A stretch of DNA of 40,372 bases from Acetivibrio ethanolgignens (GCF_001461035.1 NZ_LNAM01000151.1:1-40372), one strand, 5' to 3'. Counted from the stretch's first letter, positions 30,612-38,761 are shown. The notes: generated by a model from the sequence alone, not told the origin. Numbers and translations: made by a program.

Positions 30612-32618
30612 ATGAAAAAAAGGACGTCAATAACCACACAGCTTATGTCGCACATAATTCCTTTGGTTGCAGTCCTGATGATTATTTCAGTTGGATTAAC
30701 GATGTTGCTGACAAATATTTCTGTTCGTGAGATGGCAAAATCTGAGTTAAAAAAAGAGGCCTATGGAAATGAAAAGGTTCTGGCACGATTTATTTCAGAT
30801 GTGATAAGTACTTTAAGGGCGATAAGGGATACTTTGGAAAACGTTGACTTTGCAGATGATAAAGAACGTCTGGGCTATATGGAAACGACAGTAACATTGA
30901 ATGAGAGTATTCCCAATGGTGTATATATAGGAGATGACAGAGGTCATTTCCTTGACTCCTCGTTATGGGTGCCAGGATCTGATTTTGTAGTTACAGAGCG
31001 TGCCTGGTATGTGAAAAGTATGCAGAACAGGGAATTTTTGTTAAGTGAACCTTTCCAGGATGCAAATACAGGACAAACGATTGTAAGTATTTCATCAAAA
31101 GCAAATATTAAGGGCTGGGGAAATACGGTTCTGGCAGGAGATATGTACTTGAACCGGATTTCGGAGTTTATTTCTGGGCTTACCGTTATGAATGCAGGCT
31201 ATTCCTTTGTATTTGATCCTGGCAGTGATATTATAATTGCTCATAAGGAGTCACAGTACAACGGAATGCTCTTATCTGAAGCTGCCGCACAGGAGAGCAT
31301 TATCGCTCAGCTCCAGAAGCAGATTACAGAAGCGGACAATCTGGATGAGATTTTGACAGTTTCTACAGATAAAGACACTTATATGGTTGTAGCTGAGCCG
31401 GTAGAAAACACCAGCTGGTATCTGGTATCCTGTATTTCAGAAGGTATCGTATTAAATAAGCTGCATCATTTGCTTTCTAAAATCAGTTTAATTGCAGTTA
31501 TATTATCTGCAGTTGTTATGGTTATTATTGCATTTTCTATTCATCGCAAAACCAAGCCGATTAAAAAGCTTACCAGTGTAATTGAAGGTATGACATCTGG
31601 CGATTTTACCGTAGAGGTTATTCCGGTAGGGAATGATGAAATTACTACGATGTCGGAAAAGCTTAAGGTATTCATTGAAAGCATGCGTGGCACCATATGC
31701 CAGCTGACAGATATTTCTTCTCATTTGGGTGAGCAGTCAGCTAACAGTGCTGAGGTCTCAAAAGGATTGAGTGAGTCTGCTGCTATGCAGTCTGAATCTA
31801 TGGGGCAGATGACTACAACGGTAGATGACCTGGCACATTCCATTGAAAGCATTGCAGAGAATGCAACCTCTCTGGCAGAGGCGGTAAGTGTTGTATTTAA
31901 TAACGGGACCGAAGCGGAAGAAAAGGTGACAGAGACAGTAGTAGCAGCTGAAAAAGGAAAAAGTGACATTGAGAAGGTTGCTGCTAATATGGATAAGATT
32001 AATGGAAGTATTGAAGCTTTATCTAAGATTGTCCGTGAGGTTGGTGAGTCTACAGCAGAGATTAATAATATTACAGAAATTATTGGTGATATTGCAGGAC
32101 AGACAAATCTATTGGCATTAAATGCAAGTATTGAGGCAGCTCGGGCTGGAGAAGCGGGAAGAGGCTTTGCCGTTGTTGCAGATGAGATTGGTACTCTTGC
32201 TAATATGTGTGCAGATGCCGTAAAGAAGATTTCTGATTTAATTGAAAGGATTAACCAGCAGGTAGGCAGTACAATTGATCAGACCAGCCAGAGTGTAGAC
32301 AGCATAAGAGAAAGCAAGGAGCTGGTAGATATCTCCTATGAAACCTTTATGAAAATCTATGATAAGGTTATTACAACAAATGAAAATATTAAAAATGTTA
32401 CCTCTAAAATTCGTGAAGTTGGAGATGTAGCAAGCTCCATGGCAGCAATCACGGAGGAACAGTCAGCCAGTACAGAAGAGATTCTGGCTACCTCTGAGAA
32501 TCTGTATGAGCAGTCACAGAATATTGCTGATAACAGCCATGAGGTAGAAAATATGGCTGAAAGCCTGGAGACAACTGCGGCAGCTATCCGTACCCAGATG
32601 AAAGAATTTAAAGCATAA
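30612..32618 (+). CDS. Methyl-accepting chemotaxis protein with dCache sensor
   Basis: A 668-aa transmembrane chemoreceptor. Order: helix 1 (about 12-35), an extracellular dCache-type sensor (about 40-290, with [33 protein letters not shown], similar to the amino-acid-binding dCache pocket but with Phe where Tyr is common), helix 2 (about 290-312), and HAMP (about 313-365). The signalling domain has the hairpin tip [34 protein letters not shown]. No chemotaxis or flagellar genes are nearby. It starts 17 bases after the carboxyltransferase with a full AGGAGG site, so it seems to belong to the decarboxylase operon and may sense a related compound (inference). Confidence 0.95.
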   Translation: MKKRTSITTQLMSHIIPLVAVLMIISVGLTMLLTNISVREMAKSELKKEAYGNEKVLARFISDVISTLRAIRDTLENVDFADDKERLGYMETTVTLNESIPNGVYIGDDRGHFLDSSLWVPGSDFVVTERAWYVKSMQNREFLLSEPFQDANTGQTIVSISSKANIKGWGNTVLAGDMYLNRISEFISGLTVMNAGYSFVFDPGSDIIIAHKESQYNGMLLSEAAAQESIIAQLQKQITEADNLDEILTVSTDKDTYMVVAEPVENTSWYLVSCISEGIVLNKLHHLLSKISLIAVILSAVVMVIIAFSIHRKTKPIKKLTSVIEGMTSGDFTVEVIPVGNDEITTMSEKLKVFIESMRGTICQLTDISSHLGEQSANSAEVSKGLSESAAMQSESMGQMTTTVDDLAHSIESIAENATSLAEAVSVVFNNGTEAEEKVTETVVAAEKGKSDIEKVAANMDKINGSIEALSKIVREVGESTAEINNITEIIGDIAGQTNLLALNASIEAARAGEAGRGFAVVADEIGTLANMCADAVKKISDLIERINQQVGSTIDQTSQSVDSIRESKELVDISYETFMKIYDKVITTNENIKNVTSKIREVGDVASSMAAITEEQSASTEEILATSENLYEQSQNIADNSHEVENMAESLETTAAAIRTQMKEFKA

Positions 32619-32626
32619 AACAGAAG

Positions 32627-32666
32627 CAGGAAGTGTTCAAAAGCGTTGAATACTTCCTGATTTTAT
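32627..32666 (+). terminator. Intrinsic terminator after the chemoreceptor
   Basis: A 14-bp stem with one G-T pair (CAGGAAGTGTTCAA, 32627-32640; TTGAATACTTCCTG, 32646-32659) has a 5-nt loop and is followed by ATTTTAT. It ends the six-gene decarboxylase-chemoreceptor operon. Confidence 0.82.
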
Positions 32667-32710
32667 GTTATGCTTTTTGCGTATTATTTAATGGAAGGGG
32701 AAGGGGTGTT

Positions 32711-33064
32711 ATGAAAGAAATTGAAGATGTTTATGAGCTCTCTCTTTTATATGATTTTTATGGTGCTTTATTAAAGGAACAAAAAAGAGAAGTTTTTGAG
32801 GATTATATATTGAATGATTTGTCTCTTGGGGAGATTGCCAGGGAGCGAGGAATCAGCCGACAGGGCATCCATGATTCCATTAAGCGGTGCAGCCGGGAGC
32901 TTTTTGATTATGAAGAAAGGCTGGGGCTGGTACAGAAATTTAACTGTATTAAAGAAAAGGTCGGAGAAATTCATCAGGCAGCCAGCAAGCTTGAAGAGGC
33001 TGGTACGGTACCAGAGCTTAAGAAAATTGTAGAACTGTCAGATGAGATACTGGAGGAACTGTAA
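32711..33064 (+). CDS. ylxM: YlxM-family DNA-binding protein (UPF0122)
   Basis: A 117-aa helix-turn-helix protein normally encoded directly before ffh. The start MKEIEDVYELSLLYDFYGALLKEQKREVFEDYILNDLSLGEIAREFG-like segment (here ARERGISRQGIHDSIKRC) is the sigma-70-region-4-like fold of the family. A longer frame starts at 32633, inside the preceding terminator; GGAAGGGG before the ATG at 32711 supports the shorter form. In related bacteria YlxM is linked to the signal recognition particle. Here it is separated from ffh by an ABC exporter. Confidence 0.93.
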   Translation: MKEIEDVYELSLLYDFYGALLKEQKREVFEDYILNDLSLGEIARERGISRQGIHDSIKRCSRELFDYEERLGLVQKFNCIKEKVGEIHQAASKLEEAGTVPELKKIVELSDEILEEL

Positions 33065-33143
33065 AAAATAATTTTGTCGATTTTTATCGAAAATTGTATG
33101 TGAAATCCAAGAAAAACCACAAATTTATATTGTAATTCTTCCT

Positions 33144-33162
33144 GGAGGAGAATATAATGTAG
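33144..33162 (+). promoter_or_regulatory. Strong ribosome site followed by ATG-TAG
   Basis: GGAGGAG (33144-33150) stands 6 nt before ATG (33157), but the second codon is TAG. The frame past the TAG is open and runs in phase into the ABC ATPase gene, whose usable ATG is 24 codons downstream at 33229. It is either a start-stop regulatory element or a gene start damaged by an amber codon. Confidence 0.5.
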
Positions 33163-33228
33163 CCATCATTATTGATTGCTGTGAAAAATATAGAAAATTG
33201 TTGGGGAAAGGTATGCTGGGGAATTGCT

Positions 33229-34206
33229 ATGGGAAATTGTATAGAAGTAAAAAATTTGACTAAGAGCTTTGAGTATTACAAAAAGGAAGAAGGGGTAAGG
33301 GGTTCCGTTAAAAACTTTTTCCACAGGAAGAAGCTAATCAAAGAGTCTGTTAGAAATGTATCTTTTAATATTGAAGAGAGTGAATTTGTCGGTTTTCTAG
33401 GCCCAAATGGAGCGGGGAAAACGACAACATTAAAGATGCTTTCCGGCATTTTATTTCCGACTACGGGTGAAATAGATATCTTAGGATATACTCCATGGGA
33501 GAGAAAGGATGAGTTTAAAAGGCAGTTTTCTATAATAATGGGGCAGAAAAATCAGCTTTGGTGGGATTTGCCGGCTAAGGAATCTTTATATCTAAATAAA
33601 TGCATTTATGGAATTAGTGATGAGGAATATAAAAAGACTATAAATATGCTGGCAGCTTTGCTTGAGGTAGGACATGTCATGGATGTGCAGGTTAGACGAC
33701 TCTCCTTGGGTGAGAGAATGAAGCTTGAGATAATAGCAGCCCTGCTTCATAAGCCTAAAATTATTTTTCTTGATGAACCGACGATAGGCCTTGATATGGT
33801 ATCTCAGAAAAATATTCGGAATTTTCTTAAATATTACAACAAAGAGTATAAGGCCACGATACTTTTAACCAGCCACTATATGAAGGATATAGAGGATTTA
33901 TGCTCCAGGATAATCGTTATAAATGAAGGAAGCATAGTATATGATGGTAAGAATGAAGACATAAATTCCATATATAACAATAAAAAAATAATATCGCTTA
34001 AGTTTTCCGATGAAGTAGAGGCAGAGATGCTTAAGGAATTTGGAAGACTTAGAAAGTGTGATAGGTTAGAGGCGGAAATTGAAGTAGAGAAGGATGCGGT
34101 TAAGGATTTGCTATGGAAGGTGACGAATTCTTTGCCTATCAATGATTTTAGTATATCAGATATTCCATTGGAAGAAGGGCTTGAAAGGCTATATGCGAAG
34201 AAATAA
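33229..34206 (+). CDS. ABC-2 exporter ATP-binding protein (COG4586 type)
   Basis: A 325-aa ABC ATPase for an exporter of the daunorubicin/ABC-2 kind. Walker A is GPNGAGKTT, the Q-loop lies in IIMGQKNQLWWDLP, the signature is RLSLGERMKLE, and Walker B with the catalytic Glu is IIFLDEPTIGLD; the switch His is in LLTSHYMKD. The insert before Walker A (KEEGVRGSVKNFFHRKK) is typical of COG4586. The gene uses many ATA isoleucine codons, unlike its neighbours. The start at 33229 has GGGGA upstream; a far better ribosome site 24 codons earlier is blocked by TAG. It overlaps the next gene by 14 bases. Confidence 0.88.
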   Translation: MGNCIEVKNLTKSFEYYKKEEGVRGSVKNFFHRKKLIKESVRNVSFNIEESEFVGFLGPNGAGKTTTLKMLSGILFPTTGEIDILGYTPWERKDEFKRQFSIIMGQKNQLWWDLPAKESLYLNKCIYGISDEEYKKTINMLAALLEVGHVMDVQVRRLSLGERMKLEIIAALLHKPKIIFLDEPTIGLDMVSQKNIRNFLKYYNKEYKATILLTSHYMKDIEDLCSRIIVINEGSIVYDGKNEDINSIYNNKKIISLKFSDEVEAEMLKEFGRLRKCDRLEAEIEVEKDAVKDLLWKVTNSLPINDFSISDIPLEEGLERLYAKK

Positions 34207-35011
34207 ATTAAAAAAATATTATTCTATTTTTATGCTGGGGTTTGAAAATGCATTAGAATACAGAGGAAATTATGCAATCAATCTAATTAGTGTTTTTTTT
34301 CCGATTATGATGCAGTATTTTGTGTGGACAGCAGTATTTACAGGAAAAGCTGAAGGAGAAAGAATATTTGGTTTAACTTACGCCGAAGCTATTATTTACA
34401 CACTATGTGCAGGCTTTGTAGCAAAGCTTATAAGTACAGGCTGTCATCATCAAATATCACAGGATATAAAAGGCGGCACCTTAAACCAGTTTTTGGTTCA
34501 ACCGATTAAGTATGTGGTTTATCAGGTGTTTCGTTCCTTTGGCGAGAAAATATTAGAAATGCTAATTGTGTTTACAATTTTGCTGGTGTTTATATTTGTG
34601 GTAGCACCTGGCATGGGAATGAGTGTAGAGTTTAATGGGATAGGGATGTTCCTTATAGCTTTCATTCCAGCAATGATACTAAATTTCCTTATATTTCTAA
34701 GTGTGAGTATGCTGGCTTTTTGGATAGTTGAGGTTGGCAGGCTTTATAGTATCATAGATATATTAGTGGCTATCGTGAGTGGAAGTATCTTTCCCTTAAG
34801 TATATTTGGAGATAAGGTCAGCCACATATTTGAATTTCTTCCATTTACCTATACTACATATTTTTTAACAAATACCTTGAATGGTTCGGTAGATATACAT
34901 AGTTTTGTTAGAGGGATTTTTATTCAAATAGCATGGATTGGTCTATTCTTCATCATATGCAAAATGACGTGGTTTGCAGGATTGAAGAAATATGCCGCCG
35001 TGGGAGGCTGA
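34193..35011 (+). CDS. ABC-2 type permease (COG4587-like)
   Basis: A membrane permease of about 272 aa with six predicted helices. It starts MRRNKLKKYYSIFMLGFENALEYRGNY, then IISVFFPIMMQYFVW-type first helix. DIKGGTLNQFLVQPIKYVVYQVFRSFGEK is the conserved cytoplasmic segment of these exporters, and GDKVSHIFEFLPFTYTTYFL lies near the end. An ATG at 34142 is possible, but GAAAGG at 34183-34188 supports 34193. It overlaps the ATPase gene, so the two are translationally coupled. The substrate is unknown. Confidence 0.88.
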   Translation: MRRNKLKKYYSIFMLGFENALEYRGNYAINLISVFFPIMMQYFVWTAVFTGKAEGERIFGLTYAEAIIYTLCAGFVAKLISTGCHHQISQDIKGGTLNQFLVQPIKYVVYQVFRSFGEKILEMLIVFTILLVFIFVVAPGMGMSVEFNGIGMFLIAFIPAMILNFLIFLSVSMLAFWIVEVGRLYSIIDILVAIVSGSIFPLSIFGDKVSHIFEFLPFTYTTYFLTNTLNGSVDIHSFVRGIFIQIAWIGLFFIICKMTWFAGLKKYAAVGG

Positions 35012-35039
35012 TAGTATGTCAATGTAAGGAGTCAGATAT

Positions 35040-35843
35040 ATGTTTGGAAGGATTAAAAATTACTGCTTATTATACTCTGTGTTTTTAAGGAATTGTTTGC
35101 AGGCACAAATGGAATATAGAGTTAATTTCCTGTTTTCCATATTGGCAGAGGGCGGCTGGGTATGTTCGCATTTATTATATTTGATGGTTTTATATACCTC
35201 GGATATTTCTATTGGGGATATTGGAAGAGATAGCTTATATTTGTTTGTAGGCACATATCTGGTGATAACTGGAATCTATATGAGTATGTTTTTTACAAAT
35301 TTTTATAATATTCCGGAATATCTAAGGACAGGACAGCTAGATTTGTTTATTACAAAGCCACTTTCACTGCAATTTATAGTTACACTCAGATATGTAGATT
35401 TTGGATATCCGATTACAGACTTCATAGTGGGTATCGTACTTATTGTTATTGGCTGGGGAAAAATGGGAATACCCATTTCTACTGTAAATATACTGGGATT
35501 TCTTGGATTTATTATCTTAGGTGCCGTCTGGGTATATGTTTTACAGCTGTTACCGGCACTCCTTTCTTTCTGGACAGTAAAAGTTTCAGGTGTATACAGC
35601 ATAGGATATGCAGTACATGATATGAATAAGATGCCGCGAGCTGTGTATGGCAAACTGATTCAGAGAATAGGAACTTTTATTTATCCATTATTTCCTATGG
35701 CAAACTATGGAACCTTGTTTGTAACAGGAAAGCTGACGGTAGTTGAGTTAATATGGGGAATTCTGGGACCAGTTATATTTTTTGCTGCGACAAAGGCTCT
35801 TTGGAATGTGGCTGTAAGGAAATATGTAAGTGCCAGTGGCTGA
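35040..35843 (+). CDS. ABC-2 type permease (COG3694-like)
   Basis: A 267-aa second permease with about six helices. AQMEYRVNFLFSILAEGGWV and IPEYLRTGQLDLFITKPLSLQFIVTLRYVDF match the membrane partner that accompanies COG4586/COG4587 proteins; ISTVNILGFLGFIILGAVWVYVLQLL and the ending YVSASG fit too. AAGGAG precedes the ATG. Together the three genes form a complete exporter with a heterodimeric membrane part. Codon use again favours ATA and AT-rich choices compared with ffh and rpsP. Confidence 0.88.
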   Translation: MFGRIKNYCLLYSVFLRNCLQAQMEYRVNFLFSILAEGGWVCSHLLYLMVLYTSDISIGDIGRDSLYLFVGTYLVITGIYMSMFFTNFYNIPEYLRTGQLDLFITKPLSLQFIVTLRYVDFGYPITDFIVGIVLIVIGWGKMGIPISTVNILGFLGFIILGAVWVYVLQLLPALLSFWTVKVSGVYSIGYAVHDMNKMPRAVYGKLIQRIGTFIYPLFPMANYGTLFVTGKLTVVELIWGILGPVIFFAATKALWNVAVRKYVSASG

Positions 35844-35888
35844 TATCACAAGAATATAAGCACTTCATATAAGTGTAAAGAAAAATAC

Positions 35889-35917
35889 TTGACACTCATA
35901 AATTTCTGTGATACACT
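35889..35917 (+). promoter_or_regulatory. Sigma-A promoter of ffh-rpsP-khpA
   Basis: A consensus TTGACA (35889-35894) and TACACT (35912-35917) have a 17-bp spacer. The leader to the ffh start is about 57 nt and holds GGGAGG. Having this promoter frees ffh from dependence on ylxM transcription. Confidence 0.8.
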
Positions 35918-35980
35918 ATCAAAGTCGGCTAAGACAACGGCAGTTTTTTTGTCGGAATAAGCGAAGGGAGGATAACGATT

Positions 35981-37324
35981 ATGGCATTTGACAGCTTAAC
36001 AGAAAAACTTCAAAACGTATTCAAAAACCTTCGTGGAAAGGGCAGTCTGACAGAGGCTGATGTAAAAGCCGCTTTAAAAGAGGTCAAGATGGCTCTGTTG
36101 GAAGCCGATGTGAACTTTAAGGTCGTAAAGAGCTTTGTGAAGTCCGTACAGGAGCGTGCAGTTGGACAGGATGTACTTAACAGTCTGACACCGGGCCAGA
36201 TGGTAATTAAAATTGTAAATGAAGAGATGGTTAGGCTGATGGGGGATGAGACGACAGAGATTGCCCTGAAGCCATCCAATGAGATTACTGTCATTATGAT
36301 GTGTGGTCTGCAGGGTGCAGGTAAGACAACTACCACAGCAAAGCTGGCTGGAAAGTTTAAGCAGAAGGGCAGAAAACCGCTTTTAGCAGCCTGTGATGTG
36401 TACCGTCCAGCAGCGATTAAGCAGCTGCAGATTAACGGAGAGAAGCAGGGTGTTCCTGTATTTTCCATGGGCGATGGACATAAGCCGGTCAATATTGCAA
36501 AGGCAGCTTATGAGCATGCAGAGAAAAACGGACAGAATGTTTTGATTCTGGATACCGCTGGACGTCTTCATATTGATGAGGATATGATGACGGAGCTAAT
36601 TGAGATAAAGGAAAATCTTCCGGTGGCACATTCCATTCTGGTGGTAGATGCCATGACCGGACAGGATGCCGTAAATGTTGCCGAGAGCTTTAATGAAAAG
36701 ATTGGCATTGATGGGGTTATTCTTACAAAGCTGGATGGCGACACCCGAGGCGGTGCAGCTTTATCTATTCGTGCAGTGACTGGTAAGCCGATTCTCTATG
36801 TTGGTATGGGAGAAAAGCTCTCTGATTTGGAGCAGTTTTATCCAGACCGTATGGCATCTCGTATCCTTGGCATGGGAGATGTACTGACGCTGATTGAAAA
36901 AGCAGAGGCTTCCATTGATGCAGATAAGGCAGAGGCCCTTGGAAAGAAGCTTAAAAAAGCAGATTTTGATTTTAATGATTTCTTAGATTCCATGGAGCAG
37001 ATGAAGAAACTGGGTGGCATTTCCGGTATTTTGAATATGCTTCCGGGAGCTGGCGGTCTTCCAAAGGATATTGAAATTGATGATAATGCCTTTAAGCCAA
37101 TTGAAGCAATTATTTCCTCTATGACGCTGGAGGAGAGAAGCAATCCGGCGATTTTAAATCCATCCCGCAAAAGAAGAATTGCGAATGGTGCCGGTGTGGA
37201 TATCAGCCAGGTAAACCGTCTGGTAAAACAGATGGAGCAGATGAAGAAAATGATGAAGCAGATGCCGGGTATGATGGGCGGCAAAGGAAAAAGAGGTAAG
37301 TTTAGAATGCCATTTGGCTTCTAG
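35981..37324 (+). CDS. ffh: Signal recognition particle protein (Ffh, SRP54)
   Basis: A 447-aa GTPase that, with SRP RNA, recognises signal sequences and delivers ribosomes to FtsY at the membrane. N domain at the start (MAFDSLTEKLQNVFKNLRGKGSLTEADVKAALKEVKMALLEADVNFKVVK), then the G domain with GLQGAGKTTTTAKLA (G1), DTAGRL (G3) and TKLDGD (G4). The methionine-rich M domain ends MEQMKKMMKQMPGMMGGKGKRGKF. Length is standard. It is followed by rpsP and khpA, the conserved order. Confidence 0.98.
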   Translation: MAFDSLTEKLQNVFKNLRGKGSLTEADVKAALKEVKMALLEADVNFKVVKSFVKSVQERAVGQDVLNSLTPGQMVIKIVNEEMVRLMGDETTEIALKPSNEITVIMMCGLQGAGKTTTTAKLAGKFKQKGRKPLLAACDVYRPAAIKQLQINGEKQGVPVFSMGDGHKPVNIAKAAYEHAEKNGQNVLILDTAGRLHIDEDMMTELIEIKENLPVAHSILVVDAMTGQDAVNVAESFNEKIGIDGVILTKLDGDTRGGAALSIRAVTGKPILYVGMGEKLSDLEQFYPDRMASRILGMGDVLTLIEKAEASIDADKAEALGKKLKKADFDFNDFLDSMEQMKKLGGISGILNMLPGAGGLPKDIEIDDNAFKPIEAIISSMTLEERSNPAILNPSRKRRIANGAGVDISQVNRLVKQMEQMKKMMKQMPGMMGGKGKRGKFRMPFGF

Positions 37325-37361
37325 CTATAGATTTTAATTACATTCCAAGGAGGTGAAACAA

Positions 37362-37607
37362 ATGGCAGTAAAAATTCGTTTAAAGAGAATGGGACAGAAA
37401 AAGGCTCCTTTCTATAGAATTGTTGTATCTGACAGCAGAAGTCCTCGTGATGGTAGATTTATTGAGGAGATCGGTACCTATGATCCTAACCAGGAGCCAA
37501 GTGCTTTCCGCGTAGATGAGGAAGCAGCTAAAAAGTGGTTAGCAAACGGTGCACAGCCTACTGAGGTTGTTGGCAAGTTATTCAAAAATGCAGGAATCAC
37601 AAAATAA
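37362..37607 (+). CDS. rpsP: 30S ribosomal protein S16
   Basis: An 81-aa S16 protein: [42 protein letters not shown] is the family signature, and the ending [21 protein letters not shown] is typical. A GTG at 37353 is in frame but is part of the AAGGAGGTG ribosome site, so the ATG at 37362 is the start. It lies 37 bases after ffh and in the same operon. Confidence 0.98.
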   Translation: MAVKIRLKRMGQKKAPFYRIVVSDSRSPRDGRFIEEIGTYDPNQEPSAFRVDEEAAKKWLANGAQPTEVVGKLFKNAGITK

Positions 37608-37633
37608 TCGGTATTCTTCGGAGGTGAAAGGTA

Positions 37634-37861
37634 ATGAAGGAATTAGTCGAAGTAATTGCTAAGTCTCTGGTAGATCATCCGGAAGAAGTGGTTGTAACCG
37701 AAACTGAAAACGACAAGGCAATTGTTGTTGAGTTAAAGGTTGCTGCTGACGATATGGGTAAGGTAATCGGCAAACAGGGCCGTGTTGCCAAAAGCATTCG
37801 TACCGTTGTAAAGGCAGCTGCATCAAGAGATGACAAAAAGGTTATTGTAGATATTCAGTAA
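37634..37861 (+). CDS. khpA: KH-domain RNA-binding protein KhpA (YlqC)
   Basis: A 75-aa single KH-domain protein. The GxxG loop is in MGKVIGKQGRVAKSIRTVVKAAA, and the start MKELVEVIAKSLVDHPEEVVV is typical. In streptococci and other Firmicutes KhpA pairs with KhpB (EloR/Jag) and affects cell-length control and mRNA binding. GGAGGTG precedes the ATG. In many relatives rimM and trmD follow; here a strong terminator follows. Confidence 0.96.
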   Translation: MKELVEVIAKSLVDHPEEVVVTETENDKAIVVELKVAADDMGKVIGKQGRVAKSIRTVVKAAASRDDKKVIVDIQ

Positions 37862-37873
37862 ACCTTAACTTGG

Positions 37874-37902
37874 AAAGTGTAAGCAAAGCTTACACTTTTT
37901 TT
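37874..37902 (+). terminator. Intrinsic terminator after khpA
   Basis: A perfect 11-bp stem AAAGTGTAAGC/GCTTACACTTT (37874-37884, 37888-37898) with a 3-nt loop ends in a seven-T run (37896-37902). It is a very strong terminator, 12 bases after khpA. Confidence 0.93.
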
Positions 37903-37937
37903 AGATTAATTGTAATCAGGAAACATTTACTTTACAG

Positions 37938-37966
37938 TTGACATTTGCAGCTTGCTGCGTTATAAT
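37938..37966 (+). promoter_or_regulatory. Consensus promoter of the zinc module
   Basis: TTGACA (37938-37943), a 17-bp spacer and TATAAT (37961-37966) form a perfect sigma-A promoter. The spacer holds a perfect palindrome GCAGC-TT-GCTGC (37948-37959), and another palindrome lies immediately downstream over the expected start site. Such a strong promoter flanked by dyads suggests tight repression. Confidence 0.88.
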
Positions 37967-37988
37967 AATTGCGAATAAATCGCAAATT
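37967..37988. promoter_or_regulatory. Candidate Fur/Zur operator
   Basis: TTGCGA (37969-37974), spacer ATAAA, TCGCAA (37980-37985) form a perfect 6-5-6 inverted repeat, with further partial symmetry outward (AATT on both sides). It covers the expected transcription start, between the -10 and the ribosome site of the adjoining Fur-family gene. Self-repression by that regulator with bound metal is the likely role (inference). Confidence 0.7.
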
Positions 37989-38002
37989 GGAGGTTCACCC
38001 CT

Positions 38003-38398
38003 TTGTCGAAATACAATACAAAACAGCGAAAAATTCTACTTGCGTATTTGAACCAGCACCCAGATAAATTGATGTCTACCCATCAGATTGCAGAAGCATT
38101 ACAAAATCAGGGAATTAGCCTGAGTGCTGTATATAGAAACCTTTCACAGCTGGAGGTTGAGGAAAAGGTAAGGCGATGTACAAAGGCTGGGACACGAGAA
38201 GTTTTTTATCAGTATATTGCCGCTGAAGCCTGTAAAGGTGCTTTACACATGATATGTATAAAATGTGGAAGGACCTTTCATATGGCACATGGTAATCTTA
38301 CCTTGTTTACAAAGTATTTGGAAGAAAGTGAAAACTTTACATTAGACACAACAGATACCGTTCTATATGGCATCTGTTTAGAATGTAAAGAAAGCTAA
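38003..38398 (+). CDS. Fur-family metalloregulator, Zur-like
   Basis: A 131-aa Fur-family repressor. The winged helix spans YNTKQRKILLAYLNQHPDKLMSTHQIAEALQNQGISLSAVYRNLSQLE. The dimerisation domain has two CxxC pairs, CIKC and CLEC, which form the structural zinc site, and His/Cys residues such as ALHM and FHMAHG for sensing. The start codon is TTG, 9 nt after GGAGG. Because the adjacent transport gene is zinc specific (ZnuA/ZinT), a zinc-sensing Zur role is favoured over iron; this rests on context. Confidence 0.88.
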   Translation: MSKYNTKQRKILLAYLNQHPDKLMSTHQIAEALQNQGISLSAVYRNLSQLEVEEKVRRCTKAGTREVFYQYIAAEACKGALHMICIKCGRTFHMAHGNLTLFTKYLEESENFTLDTTDTVLYGICLECKES

Positions 38399-38415
38399 CA
38401 CGGAAGGGAGTTACA

Positions 38416-38712
38416 ATGACAAAGCATAATCGTTTTTTTTGTATACTGCTGGCTACGACTGTAGTCTTTGTTTTGTTACTCTCTGTTGCCTGCATTGCTG
38501 TTGAAGCAGATCATGATTGTCAGGGTGAAGATTGCCCAATTTGTCAGCAGATTAGCATCTGTGAAAATATTCTGAAAAACCTTGCACTTGCTGGTTCTGC
38601 CACAGCCTTTGGGGCAGTATTGCTATATATTCTGTATAAGGCAATTCAGTCGTATACGGAAAACCTTCAAAAAATTACACTGGTTTCTCTCAAGGTCGAG
38701 CTTCTGGATTAA
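38416..38712 (+). CDS. Small Cys-rich two-helix membrane protein
   Basis: A 98-aa protein of unrecognised family. A first hydrophobic helix (FCILLATTVVFVLLLSVACIAV) is followed by a short loop, EADHDCQGEDCPICQQISICEN, with one His and four Cys, then a second helix (LALAGSATAFGAVLLYILYKAI) and a charged tail. The loop looks able to bind a metal ion. With both helices in the membrane, its predicted position is outside the cell. It lies 17 bases after the Fur-like gene and about 50 before znuA, so an accessory role in zinc acquisition is plausible but not shown. Confidence 0.8.
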   Translation: MTKHNRFFCILLATTVVFVLLLSVACIAVEADHDCQGEDCPICQQISICENILKNLALAGSATAFGAVLLYILYKAIQSYTENLQKITLVSLKVELLD

Positions 38713-38761
38713 ATTTTGTACCCTTTTTAATCTTATTATAATCTGGAGGTTTATTTGAACT

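Noticed and set aside
33068-33096. AT-rich hairpin after ylxM (AATTTT-CGAT/ATCG-AAAATT with a 2-nt bulge)
   Set aside because: No T run follows on the + strand, so it is not a convincing terminator for ylxM.
35935-35958. T7 run with nearby GTCGG copies in the ffh leader
   Set aside because: No stable stem directly precedes the T run; it does not form a terminator or attenuator that I can draw.
38737-38742. TATAAT directly before the znuA ribosome site
   Set aside because: Transcription would start at or after the ribosome site, so it cannot serve as a useful promoter; znuA is more likely read from the upstream promoter.
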